From Bacteroidota bacterium (lineage in GTDB: Bacteria > Bacteroidota > Bacteroidia > UBA8524): a stretch of DNA of 60,893 nucleotides. The stretch lies in contig SBGR01000046.1 in NCBI GenBank assembly GCA_006226545.1, positions 1 through 60,893 on the forward strand. The letters are read 5' to 3'. Below, piece after piece: positions 35,105 to 44,087 of the stretch (within the stretch, counting starts at the first letter, position 1; every line of letters starts with the position of its first letter). The notes under the pieces were generated by a model. It searched no databases. It was not told the DNA's origin and saw nothing but the letters and a program-made list of their open reading frames with translations. The position numbers and the translations under genes are program-made.

Positions 35105-35464
35105 ATGCATTCAAATGGCTCACTTATATCGCTCAATTACCTCAACATGTTAGCAGATGGCGAAACTGCATTCGTGCATGAGATGCTTCAAACCTTTTTG
35201 GAGAACATCGATGCCGATATTGTGAGTTTCCGTGATGCCATTAGTCAAGGTGATTCAATCGCCTTGTCTGAACGTGCCCATAAGCTCAAAGGCTCGGTGC
35301 AGATATTGGAGGCGCATGGAATGGTTAATATCCTGAAAGACATTGAACTACGCGCCAGAGAAGGTGAAGCCGTTCAAGCTTTTCAAACAGAATTCGCTCA
35401 ACTCGATTCCCTGTTTGAACAAATAAAAACCGAAGTACAATCCCAATTACAATCCCTTACTTAG
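35105..35464 (+). CDS. Histidine phosphotransfer (Hpt) domain protein
   Basis: 119 residues, a single four-helix Hpt domain. The phospho-accepting His is H59 in ERAHKLKGSVQ. No kinase domain is attached and no histidine kinase lies nearby, so the donor must be encoded elsewhere, probably a hybrid kinase. Two bases separate it from the receiver gene. Inferred role: pass phosphate to or from that receiver. Confidence 0.88.
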   Translation: MHSNGSLISLNYLNMLADGETAFVHEMLQTFLENIDADIVSFRDAISQGDSIALSERAHKLKGSVQILEAHGMVNILKDIELRAREGEAVQAFQTEFAQLDSLFEQIKTEVQSQLQSLT

Positions 35465-35466
35465 CC

Positions 35467-35826
35467 ATGTCAAAACGAATTCTCGTTGCAGACGATGAAG
35501 CATTAATCACAAAAACCATTAAATTCCGCCTACAGAGAGAAGGGTATGAAATCCTGACTGCCTCTGACGGAAAGGAAGCCATGGAGTTGCTAGACAAAGA
35601 GCATGTTGATCTGGTGGTTACCGATTTACTGATGCCGGTGCACAGCGGATTGGAGATCATCCAGAAAGTGAAAGGGACCATGCAACAAAAGATTCCGGTG
35701 ATAGTGCTCAGCGCTGCCGGATTGGAAAAAAACGTGGTGGAAGCTTTCAACATAGGCGCAGACGATTTCGTAACTAAACCCTTCAGTCCTGAAGAATTAA
35801 GCCTGCGTATTAAAAAGCTACTGTGA
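35467..35826 (+). CDS. Stand-alone response regulator receiver
   Basis: 119 residues, receiver only. Acidic pocket D9/D10, phosphorylation site D53 (VVTDLLMP), switch residue S82 (VLSAAG) and K104 (TKPFSP) are all present, so it should be phosphorylatable. No output domain; it probably acts by protein contact. It overlaps the YaiO gene by 4 bases (GTGA). Confidence 0.92.
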   Translation: MSKRILVADDEALITKTIKFRLQREGYEILTASDGKEAMELLDKEHVDLVVTDLLMPVHSGLEIIQKVKGTMQQKIPVIVLSAAGLEKNVVEAFNIGADDFVTKPFSPEELSLRIKKLL

Positions 35827-37031
35827 AAAGAATCCTTTTTTTGTTTGTTCTGCTGGGAAGCTTCAGTTTTTCCTTCGGACAATCAGCCGATCCGCATATC
35901 GACAGCCTGCGTGCCTTGAGCGCGAAGGATTCCTTTTCTGCTGCTTTACGTTATTGCGATTCCCTTATTCAAGTTCACCCTGAAAACGCCGATTACCCCT
36001 TGTTCAAAGCCCGTGTTTTGGCATGGAGTGGAGATCTGATGCAGGCGCGCATGCTTGCGGAGTCTTTGTTTTCTAGCGATAGCTTAAACGAAGCACTCTT
36101 GCTTCAAGTACAGATTGCCTATTGGCGCGGCGATACCGCCGCTTGTTATGGCTTAGCGCTCCACTATCTCCAACGCGAGTACAATGAAACAGCTGCCATT
36201 TTAGGTGCACGCAGTGCCTTGTCAGTAAAAGAATACGAACGTTGCGACTCGCTGTGTTTACTGGTTTTAGACCATAACCCTAAATCGAAAGAGGCCAAGG
36301 CTATACGCCGCAATATTGAAAGTCTAGCCTATCCCCATATCACCCGCGTGCAGTATACACGCGACGCATTTGACAAAGCAATAAAACCCTGGCAAACCAT
36401 AAGTGCCGAAGGTGGTGTACAGCAGAAAAACCACCTCCTACTTTTGCGTTATAACAATGCCGAACGGTATGAAATGAATGCCAGTCAGCTTGAATTTGAG
36501 GCCTATTCCCAATTCAAACGTGGCATCCGCACCATCAGCAGCTTGAGTTATTCCGATTCATACCTCTACCCCGATTGGCGAGCCAGTTTTGAATTGTACA
36601 AAACCATTGGTGCCAAAAACGATGCATCGGCCGGTGCTACTTTGATGACGTTTGCAAGACATCAAGTTTGGATTTACACCGCACAAGCCGGCATGTACCC
36701 CGGTAATTTCTGGGTTTCGCTAAGAACTTACCTTGTACAGGAGTACGGAAAAATCAATACTAGCTTCATGGCTTTCAGTCGCTATTACTTCCGCACGCGT
36801 GAAGAATACCTGGGACTGCAACTGGGCTATGGCTCCTTTTTGCCGCAACAGCTCACTACAGATGAAGTGGGACGATTGGAAGCTTGGCGCGCCGGAATTC
36901 AGTGGCAATGGCAGATTAAGGCCAGAAACTACTTTACAGGCTTGCTCACTTACGCTCAAGAAGATTACCAATTTCAATCGAATATCAGTCGCGTTACCAT
37001 GCAAGTGGGAATTATGAGGAGGTTTAAGTAA
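35823..37031 (+). CDS. YaiO-family outer-membrane beta-barrel protein with TPR-like N-terminal region
   Basis: 402 residues from a GTG overlapping the receiver stop. Signal peptide (FSFSFGQ). Residues about 25-170 are TPR-like helices (HPENADYPLFKARVLAWSGD and related pairs); about 180-402 is a beta-barrel of YaiO type ending in VTMQVGIMRRFK. TPR-plus-barrel is the layout of polysaccharide exporters such as PgaA and BcsC. With a GT2 synthase in the operon I infer export of the polymer across the outer membrane. Confidence 0.85.
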   Translation: MKRILFLFVLLGSFSFSFGQSADPHIDSLRALSAKDSFSAALRYCDSLIQVHPENADYPLFKARVLAWSGDLMQARMLAESLFSSDSLNEALLLQVQIAYWRGDTAACYGLALHYLQREYNETAAILGARSALSVKEYERCDSLCLLVLDHNPKSKEAKAIRRNIESLAYPHITRVQYTRDAFDKAIKPWQTISAEGGVQQKNHLLLLRYNNAERYEMNASQLEFEAYSQFKRGIRTISSLSYSDSYLYPDWRASFELYKTIGAKNDASAGATLMTFARHQVWIYTAQAGMYPGNFWVSLRTYLVQEYGKINTSFMAFSRYYFRTREEYLGLQLGYGSFLPQQLTTDEVGRLEAWRAGIQWQWQIKARNYFTGLLTYAQEDYQFQSNISRVTMQVGIMRRFK

Positions 37032-38155
37032 TGGCTTGGCGCGATTGGTTTTATTTGCCTTTACCGGAGCCCAGCTTAGAGGGTTTAATATCGTATATCG
37101 AAACCCACCCTGTCTATTTTGGGGTTATCACCTTTTTACTGATTTGCCTCTTTCTCACCCTCAATTTAAGCTACCGCATCATGGTAGCCCGAATCCGAAA
37201 AAGGAATCACGAGGCCAATGCCAAACAAGCTGCACTGGATACCGAAGACTTGCTCACTGAATACTTGGGCGGAGCACTTAACAAAGAAGAAGCCAGCAAT
37301 GCTTTAAACAGGTTACTCACCAATCGCTCAAAACCACTGGAATCCATAGCCTTGGTATTCCGCTCCTATTTTCAGATGTTGAGTGGAGAAAGTAAGGAAG
37401 AGCTCAAACGATTGTTTTTGGAAAGTCGCTTTGCTGCCATTACACAAAAACGTTTAGCCAAGCCCGACGAACATGTGATACTCTACATTGAGTTGGCGGC
37501 CTTAGCGCAGTTCAATTCCGTGAAACAAGAGTTGAAGAAACTGCTACGCAACGATCACCTGGATGTGCGTTTTCAAGCGTTGTGTGCTTTGGTCGACTTG
37601 TTCAAATTCAATGCGTTGAAGTATATGCTGGAAGTGAAATACAAGCCCAGCGAATGGGAAGAGATGATTTTGATGCAGAAGCTGCTAAGAGATAAGAGCA
37701 ATGCCAATTTCGATTTCAACCTCTTCTTAAATTCCAATAACGACCAATTGGTTCGCTTTGCGGTCAGAGCGGCTCAGCTCTTCAATCGCTTTGAACTGGG
37801 TGAATCGTTTAGAGAACTGCTTCACCACCCTTCAGAGAGTATCCGACGCAGGGTTTACGAAGCCGCCGGTGTCTTGTTGATGAATGAGCTACAGAGCGAT
37901 ATCATCCAAGCCTTCCCGCAAGAAAATTTAGTTACAAAACGTACGATACTCAAGACTTTGCAGAATTTAGGCGACGATGACGCCTTGCCCTTTTTAACGG
38001 AACTTTTCCTTGCCAAGGAGCCCGAGCTCTCACTCAAAGCCGGCAAGGCTATCTATTTCATAAGCGGAAAAAATTCACGTATAGATGAAATCGCCTTAGC
38101 CGACGAACAGCTGATGCGTATGGTTGAACACATTAAAGACCCATTAATCGCATGA
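37031..38155 (+). CDS. Membrane-anchored HEAT-repeat protein
   Basis: 374 residues. One membrane helix near the N-terminus (VYFGVITFLLICLFLTLNLSY, cited as YFGVITFLLICLFLTLNL), then a cytoplasmic alpha-solenoid with HEAT-type pairs such as HLDVRFQALCALVDLFKF, QLVRFAVRAAQLFNRF and SESIRRRVYEAAGVLL. HEAT solenoids bind proteins; this could be a scaffold between receiver and synthase. The start overlaps the YaiO stop by one base and its end overlaps the glycosyltransferase by four. Confidence 0.82.
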   Translation: MAWRDWFYLPLPEPSLEGLISYIETHPVYFGVITFLLICLFLTLNLSYRIMVARIRKRNHEANAKQAALDTEDLLTEYLGGALNKEEASNALNRLLTNRSKPLESIALVFRSYFQMLSGESKEELKRLFLESRFAAITQKRLAKPDEHVILYIELAALAQFNSVKQELKKLLRNDHLDVRFQALCALVDLFKFNALKYMLEVKYKPSEWEEMILMQKLLRDKSNANFDFNLFLNSNNDQLVRFAVRAAQLFNRFELGESFRELLHHPSESIRRRVYEAAGVLLMNELQSDIIQAFPQENLVTKRTILKTLQNLGDDDALPFLTELFLAKEPELSLKAGKAIYFISGKNSRIDEIALADEQLMRMVEHIKDPLIA

Positions 38156-39579
38156 GTACTTCTGAGCTGTTCTTCTTTATTGTCAATACGGCCATCTTGG
38201 TATTTGCCGTGGTCATCTCCATATCTTACCTCTGGCTGGCGTTGATGTCGTCTAGCGCGCTGAAAAAGTATATCCGCAATACCCGTTACGTCCACTTTGA
38301 TTCGTATGTAGCGTCTCCTTTAGCACCCAAAGTCTCGATGATTGCCCCGGCTTACAACGAGGGCCTCACGGTGGTAGAGAACGTGAAATCGCTTTTGGCG
38401 CTACGCTACGTGAACTACGAAGTGATTGTAATCAACGACGGCAGTAAAGACGATACCATCGATAAACTCATAGCCAGTTTCGATATGGTGCGCACCCATT
38501 TCTACTTTGAAGAAAAGGTTGCTTGTAAGCCGGTACGTGGTGTTTACAGATCGAAGAATCCGGCCTACTCCAACTTGTGGGTGGTCGATAAAGAAAACGG
38601 TGGCAAAGCCGATGCCTTGAATGCGGGCATCAACGTGGCCAATGGCGAATTTGTAGCCTGTATCGACGTAGACTGCATCATCGAACCAGACGCCATGCTC
38701 CGCATGGTGAAGCCCATGATGGAGGCGCGCAAGAAAAGAGTGATTGCCTCCGGAGGCGTGGTGCGCATTGCCAACAATTGCCATATTGAAGACGGCCGAC
38801 TAAAACACGTGAACCTGCCGGAAAACCAGCTGGCCATGTTCCAGGTGGTGGAATACCTCCGGGCCTTTATTTTGGGCCGAATGGCCTGGGCTAAGATCGA
38901 CGGCTTATTGCTTATTTCCGGGGCCTTCGGACTCTTTGACCGAGAGGTGGTGATTCAGGCCGGTGGCTACGACCATAAAACCGTTGGCGAAGACATGGAG
39001 CTGGTGGTGCGCATGCGCAGGATGATGCACGAACGGAAAGAGCCGTATAGCGTAACCTTTATTCCGGATCCACTGTGCTGGACAGAAGCGCCGGAGAGCA
39101 AACAGATTTTGGGAAGGCAACGTAACCGCTGGACACGTGGCACCATCGAAACCTTGAAGTTTCACAAGGTGATGTTCTTCAATCCGAAGTTTGGCCTATT
39201 GGGAACCTTAAGTTACCCGTATTGGTTCTTCTTTGAATGGATGGCCCCTTTGCTTGAAGTTACCGGCTTAATTTATACGATTTACTTGTTTGCTGTTGGC
39301 CATATCAACCTGGCCTTTTTCCTATTGCTTTTAGCGATGGTGTATTTGTTCGCTTTGAATATTTCTCTTTTCGCTATCTATTCCGACCTGAAGACTTACG
39401 ACCTCTATAAAAATAAACGCGATCAGTGGAGAATGATCAAATCAGCATTGATTGAGCCATTCCTCTTCCACCCTTTTGTCGTCTTCCACGCTATCTTAGG
39501 CAACCGCGATTTCCTCACCGGTAAAAAAGCGTGGGGACAAATGACCCGCACCGGGTTTGGCGGACCAGCCAAGAAGTAG
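38152..39579 (+). CDS. Processive family 2 glycosyltransferase (PgaC/hyaluronan-synthase type)
   Basis: 475 residues. N-terminal membrane helix (about 8-32), GT2 catalytic domain with APAYNEG (66-71), INDGSKDDT, DVD (172-174, metal and UDP), GED (279-281) and QRNRW (323-327, the QxxRW of processive synthases), and three or four C-terminal helices (about 345-460). These features belong to synthases that make and push out a polymer such as poly-GlcNAc or hyaluronan. No PilZ domain and no deacetylase gene is next to it, so the polymer is not predictable. Last gene of the operon. Confidence 0.9.
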   Translation: MSTSELFFFIVNTAILVFAVVISISYLWLALMSSSALKKYIRNTRYVHFDSYVASPLAPKVSMIAPAYNEGLTVVENVKSLLALRYVNYEVIVINDGSKDDTIDKLIASFDMVRTHFYFEEKVACKPVRGVYRSKNPAYSNLWVVDKENGGKADALNAGINVANGEFVACIDVDCIIEPDAMLRMVKPMMEARKKRVIASGGVVRIANNCHIEDGRLKHVNLPENQLAMFQVVEYLRAFILGRMAWAKIDGLLLISGAFGLFDREVVIQAGGYDHKTVGEDMELVVRMRRMMHERKEPYSVTFIPDPLCWTEAPESKQILGRQRNRWTRGTIETLKFHKVMFFNPKFGLLGTLSYPYWFFFEWMAPLLEVTGLIYTIYLFAVGHINLAFFLLLLAMVYLFALNISLFAIYSDLKTYDLYKNKRDQWRMIKSALIEPFLFHPFVVFHAILGNRDFLTGKKAWGQMTRTGFGGPAKK

Positions 39580-39640
39580 GATTGTTAGGATGTTGGACTG
39601 TGAGACTGGTTTTGTTAACTGTTGAGTGTTTATTGTAGTT
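39580..39640. repeat. Intergenic GGATTGTTAGGATGTTGGACTG-type repeat
   Basis: Words such as ttggactgtgagactgg follow the glycosyltransferase stop. Same family as 565-675. The rest of the gap to 39855 holds an inverted repeat (39775-39816) and no gene. Confidence 0.55.
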
Positions 39641-39774
39641 GGTAATAAATCTTTCCAAGAGGAATATTCCATTTTATTTGCCTTCATCTCCCCGCCCCTA
39701 AAAGCCAATGGAATCTTTGAGTCTTAATGTCCAAACGTCTGTCTCTTAACCTTAACCTTCTTCCTTAATTCTCA

Positions 39775-39816
39775 CCCGAAAGTGTAGCGAAACGAAGTGA
39801 AGCTTCTACTTTCGGG
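39775..39816. repeat. Inverted repeat CCCGAAAGT...ACTTTCGGG
   Basis: Perfect 9-base arms (39775-39783 and 39808-39816) enclose 24 bases that themselves read gcgaaacgaagtgaagc. It has no T tract, so it is not a classical terminator. It resembles the short mobile palindromes elsewhere in the window. Confidence 0.75.
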
Positions 39817-39855
39817 CCACAACCTCATTCCCTATCTTAGCTCTGATTTTCACCT

Positions 39856-40740
39856 ATGAACCTGAAAAAAATTCTAACCGAGCGAATAGTATTGGGTCTT
39901 TGGCTTATTGTGTTTGCCTATTCTGTCTACGTCTTTTTTATCGGCAGAATTCTAGAAATACTATTGAACTTAGAACACTTCAACAGCCTAAGCTTGATTC
40001 GAGCCAATAGCTGGATACTTTTTAAAGGAATGCTGATGGTGTTCATTCTTCTGGGTATTGTTAAGTCGGTTCTGGAACGAAAATTTAGGATAAACCCATT
40101 CTGGCTGCTGTGCATCCAACTTTTCAGTTTTGAGCTCATCTTTAAATACCTCTTCTTGCCCATATTTATAAAGGACTCCTTAGCCTTATGGAGTCTTGAG
40201 GGTCTGTATCTACAAAAAACATTCATGGTTTTTCAGTCGGCAATTCTTTGCCTAACAGCTCTGTATTTCATGCAGTCACGCGTTAGCACACGAGGAAAAG
40301 CTTTAAAGACAAGCTCAAAAATGCATCGCTTCTTGGATTTGGTATTCGACAGTCTTGTAATTGGACTTTTTGTTATGATGTTCATCGCTCGCTTTAGTTG
40401 GGAGGGTATTGAATACCGTTACAGCTCAATAGAATGGCTGAATGACAGTCCTTATCCTTTCATTATCATTTTCCGATTCTTCTACTACTTCACCTTAGAA
40501 AGCATCTTTTTAAGCACACCGGGCAAGCTGCACAACGGCGGCAGGGTGTATTTTCAAGGTCACCGTATAACGGCCATTATTATCCGAACACTTTGCCGGA
40601 ATATTCCGTTCAACCCATTGAGTTTCTTGGGTAAGAAAGGCTGGCATGATCGTATTTCCAACACAGCCGTTTTGGTAGGTGAAGGGCATGCCGGAATAGA
40701 GACTATTCTAAAGGCTAAACCTAATGAGGAAGAAGCCTAA
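39856..40740 (+). CDS. RDD-family membrane protein
   Basis: 294 residues, about six membrane helices. The second half has RFLDLVFDSLVIGLFV, close to the Arg-Asp-Asp start of RDD proteins, and RNIPFNPLSFLGKKGWHDRISNTAV, where IPFxxLSFL and WHDRxSxT are typical. RDD proteins are small membrane proteins, some linked to sodium/proton transport; function here unknown. The first 150 residues form an extra membrane region. It ends against pyrD tail-to-tail with no gap. Confidence 0.75.
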   Translation: MNLKKILTERIVLGLWLIVFAYSVYVFFIGRILEILLNLEHFNSLSLIRANSWILFKGMLMVFILLGIVKSVLERKFRINPFWLLCIQLFSFELIFKYLFLPIFIKDSLALWSLEGLYLQKTFMVFQSAILCLTALYFMQSRVSTRGKALKTSSKMHRFLDLVFDSLVIGLFVMMFIARFSWEGIEYRYSSIEWLNDSPYPFIIIFRFFYYFTLESIFLSTPGKLHNGGRVYFQGHRITAIIIRTLCRNIPFNPLSFLGKKGWHDRISNTAVLVGEGHAGIETILKAKPNEEEA

Positions 40741-41772
40741 TTAGCGTATCGCTTTCTTCATTGCTTTAACGATGCCTACACCGCCGTAGATGAAGCCGGT
40801 ATAAATCTGAATCAAGCTGGCTCCGGCATCGAGTCTGCGTTTGGCGTCGTCTGGGGTCATGATGCCACCCACGCCAATCAGCGGAATTTTACCGTTGCTT
40901 TCTTTGTATAGGAACTCAAATACCTCCTGTGAGCGTTGTTTCACCGGCAAACCACTTAATCCTCCTGCACCGATGCTTTCCAATTTTACTTTCGTGGTTT
41001 TCAAGCCTTCTCTGCTGATGGTGGTATTGTTCGTTACGATGCCATCTATGCCGGTATCACCTACCAACTCAATGATGTCTGCCAACTGACTATCTGTTAA
41101 ATCTGGGGCGATTTTTAAGAAGATTGGTTTTACGCCCGACTGCAATTTCTCTTTACGTATCGCTACAAGGCCATTTAAAAGTTCTGTCAACGGACCTTTA
41201 TCCTGCAATTCCCTTAAGCCTGGAGTATTGGGTGAGGAAACGTTTACAGTGAAGTAGTTTACATCATCAAAAAGCTTAGCGAAGCAGTAGTTGTAATCTT
41301 CGTTCGCTAACTCATTTGGCGTCACTTTATTCTTACCGATGTTTCCTCCGATAATCACCGAAGTATCTCTCCTTCTCAACCTGGCTGCGGCCACGTCTAC
41401 ACCTTGGTTATTGAAGCCCATACGGTTGATCAAAGCCTGGTCTTCTACCAAACGAAACAAACGCGGCTTATCGTTCCCCGGCTGTGGCTTAGGGGTAAGT
41501 GTACCCACTTCGATATGCCCAAAACCCATGCTCGCTAAGGCATCTACCCAACGTGCGTCTTTATCAAAACCGGCAGCCAGACCAATGCGATTGGGGAATT
41601 CCAATCCGGCCACATTCACAGGCGAATTGTACTGATTACCGGCAAAAAGTGCCGCCATAATCTGACGTTGAAACTTGAACGCATTGAGGCGTTGCCAAGA
41701 GTTCATGGCAAAGTAGTGGGCCTCCTCCGGTTGCATGGAGAAAAGCACAGGTTTAAGCAGAGAATACAGCAT
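40741..41772 (-). CDS. pyrD: Dihydroorotate dehydrogenase (quinone), class 2
   Basis: 343 residues. Oxidises dihydroorotate to orotate in pyrimidine synthesis and passes electrons to quinone at the membrane. The N-terminal helical extension (about 1-40) typical of class 2 is present. Motifs: GLAAGFDKDARW, INRMGFNNQG, NVSSPNTPGLR (catalytic Ser), LKIAPDL, TNTT and GAGGLSG. It follows tamL by 5 bases. Confidence 0.97.
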   Translation of the reverse strand: MLYSLLKPVLFSMQPEEAHYFAMNSWQRLNAFKFQRQIMAALFAGNQYNSPVNVAGLEFPNRIGLAAGFDKDARWVDALASMGFGHIEVGTLTPKPQPGNDKPRLFRLVEDQALINRMGFNNQGVDVAAARLRRRDTSVIIGGNIGKNKVTPNELANEDYNYCFAKLFDDVNYFTVNVSSPNTPGLRELQDKGPLTELLNGLVAIRKEKLQSGVKPIFLKIAPDLTDSQLADIIELVGDTGIDGIVTNNTTISREGLKTTKVKLESIGAGGLSGLPVKQRSQEVFEFLYKESNGKIPLIGVGGIMTPDDAKRRLDAGASLIQIYTGFIYGGVGIVKAMKKAIR

Positions 41773-41777
41773 ACAGG

Positions 41778-44087
41778 TTAGAATGGATAGCCAATACCGA
41801 AGTTAAAAGCTAATCGGCGGCCAAGATAGTTATAGTCGTTCAAAACCCAGCCATTTTCCTTCGGGTAAGACGGGTCGCGAAGCTGGGTGCCGAGGTCAAA
41901 TCGGACCAAGAAAAAGCTAAAGTCGAAACGCAAGCCAATACCCGTATTCAGCGCAAATTGATTGTAAAAACTCTTCCATGCAAAATGGGCATTAGGCAAT
42001 GAAGAGTCGGCATTTATATTCCAGATATTACCACCGTCTACAAACAAGGCCCCTAACATCAATCCTTCGATGATTTTGAAGCGAAGCTCTGCACTTCCTT
42101 CCAGCACCAATTCACCAGATCGGTCTAATTGGGTGGCTGAAGATTCAGCATAGGCCCCCGGACCAATCGTACGCGGACGCCAACCTCTTAAGCTGTTTGC
42201 TCCACCGATGAAGTAACGTTTATCAAACGGTATTACCCTCGAGTTGCCATACGGCACGGCAATACCTACTCGCATGCGGTAGGCCGTATTGACATCGCGT
42301 TGCGGGTGACTATAATACCTCAGATCAAATTCCGTTTTGGCGTATTGAAAGAGGTTGGTATTGAATATGGTATAAGGCTTTTCAGCTCCGGCAGCACGGA
42401 ATCCGAGTGCCCAGAGGTTACCCGATAACTCCAACATATTCCAGCGAAAGGAATGGTAAGAACCCGTCGGACTCAATCCTTTGTCCATGTAGTTCCATTC
42501 AAAACGGAGTGCAGGAATAAAGTTTGGGTTGAGGATGGAAGCCAATAAGACCCGATCGCCGGGACCTAAGGAATCGATCAATCCTGGACGAATTGTTACT
42601 TGGTTTAGGTTGATTTCGGCCGGAACAAAACGAAAGAAACTGTAACGGTTGGCAAAGGTATACGCGTAGGTGAGCAAAACGGTTCGCTGCACAAAGTCCT
42701 GGTTGTATTCGTAAGAGAAACTGAGGTTAAACGTGGTAGCCGCCTGGCGCCAACCCTGAGCCGGCTCATGTTTCTTTATCCAATAATTACGTTCCAACAT
42801 CCAGAGTTTTGGGATGGTAATGGACGACGATATACTCTGCTCAAAGTTGGAAAAGTTGAACTTGCTATCGCTGTATTGAAACTCCGCCGAATTACCCAGA
42901 CGCACATCAAAGATCTCTCCTCCCCTAAAGGCATTGATATCGCGTAGCAAAATCTGACTGGAGAAACCCCAAATACGTCGGTTGCTGGCTTGTACTGCAC
43001 TACTCTGATCTGAGGTAATGGCCTGCGGTTCTATGCTGAATTCTAAATCTTTCTCTTCCGGCTCCACCATCAGGGTCACATCCAACAGGTTATTCACCGA
43101 ATCAATTTGCACGTAGAAGTTAATCGACTTCACCACCTGCAAATCCAAGAAGCTATTGTATGTCGCCTTAAAATCATTTTCACTGTAAAGCGAGCCGGGT
43201 TTAATCCGAACGAAACGCGCCAAGGCATCGTGGTGCATCGGAAAGCCCATCGTATTCACGTAAATACCGTTTACGTTATGGTAGGTTGAATCGTCCTTGC
43301 CCGACAAGAAATACAGGTAATTCACCTTCAGCTTCACCTCGTTGATCCTGTAAACTTGGTGACGGTTATGCAATCCCGGATTTTTAATCACGATGGCCAA
43401 ATCCAAGGAGTAATTACCGTTGTTGGTATCAACGTCGAAGGCCAAATACTCCCGGGTAAACCCAAAATAGCCTTTGTTGCGCAGCATACTTTCCACGCGA
43501 TTTCGTTCTTCGCTTAAAATTTCTGTATTGAAACGCTCGCCAATCTTAATCCGCGAATTTGGCCTATCCGCTTCTACTACTTTGTATACGTCGCGATCGT
43601 AAACGTGGAGATTCACCGCATTCACCGAATACGCTTTGCCCAATTTCACTGTATAGGTAAGATGCGCTCTATTGCGTTTAAGCTTCACGGCATACAGAAC
43701 CTCAGCGTTGAAATAGCCGTTATTAAACAAATAGAGTTTGAGCTGTTCCCGGCTCTTTTCTATGGAAGCGGTATCGAGTAAAACCGGCTCCTCACCTACC
43801 TTTTCTCGCACAAACTCGCGAATCTTGGAGGTATCTCTGCCGTCGTAACTAAAGTTCCACGCTTGCAAGTAAAAAGGGTAAACACCTAATATTTTACGGT
43901 TTGATTTATAGCGAAGGTTTTCTTTTAAACCCTCTTGTAAATCACGGTCTTTAACCCCTTCAATAGTAACACTTTGCAAGAGAGTCTGCTCGGTTTTAAG
44001 GTGTCTTACTGCGGAACAAGCAGACAGGCCTAATGAGAGCAGACAAATTAGATATATTTGAAACTTCTTATTCGGGGCAATATTCAT
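41778..44087 (-). CDS. TamL-type BamA/TamA-family outer-membrane lipoprotein
   Basis: 769 residues from ATG 44087 (MNIAPNKKF...); an earlier Met at 44111 would extend further into the divergent gene. It has a lipobox LSLGLSAC, so it is lipidated. POTRA-like domains fill about 35-370, then a 16-strand barrel with the RGWRPRTIGPGAY motif (VRGF-type lid) and a C-terminal NFGIGYPF. Lipidated TamA relatives (TamL) are the Bacteroidota form of the translocation and assembly module. A TamB partner is not in the window. pyrD follows by 5 bases. Confidence 0.88.
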   Translation of the reverse strand: MNIAPNKKFQIYLICLLSLGLSACSAVRHLKTEQTLLQSVTIEGVKDRDLQEGLKENLRYKSNRKILGVYPFYLQAWNFSYDGRDTSKIREFVREKVGEEPVLLDTASIEKSREQLKLYLFNNGYFNAEVLYAVKLKRNRAHLTYTVKLGKAYSVNAVNLHVYDRDVYKVVEADRPNSRIKIGERFNTEILSEERNRVESMLRNKGYFGFTREYLAFDVDTNNGNYSLDLAIVIKNPGLHNRHQVYRINEVKLKVNYLYFLSGKDDSTYHNVNGIYVNTMGFPMHHDALARFVRIKPGSLYSENDFKATYNSFLDLQVVKSINFYVQIDSVNNLLDVTLMVEPEEKDLEFSIEPQAITSDQSSAVQASNRRIWGFSSQILLRDINAFRGGEIFDVRLGNSAEFQYSDSKFNFSNFEQSISSSITIPKLWMLERNYWIKKHEPAQGWRQAATTFNLSFSYEYNQDFVQRTVLLTYAYTFANRYSFFRFVPAEINLNQVTIRPGLIDSLGPGDRVLLASILNPNFIPALRFEWNYMDKGLSPTGSYHSFRWNMLELSGNLWALGFRAAGAEKPYTIFNTNLFQYAKTEFDLRYYSHPQRDVNTAYRMRVGIAVPYGNSRVIPFDKRYFIGGANSLRGWRPRTIGPGAYAESSATQLDRSGELVLEGSAELRFKIIEGLMLGALFVDGGNIWNINADSSLPNAHFAWKSFYNQFALNTGIGLRFDFSFFLVRFDLGTQLRDPSYPKENGWVLNDYNYLGRRLAFNFGIGYPF
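44053..44060 (+). promoter_or_regulatory. -7 box TATATTTG inside the start of tamL
   Basis: TAnnTTTG match 26 bases before the RNA methyltransferase ATG, inside the N-terminal codons of the divergent tamL. No clear -33 element. Confidence 0.45.
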
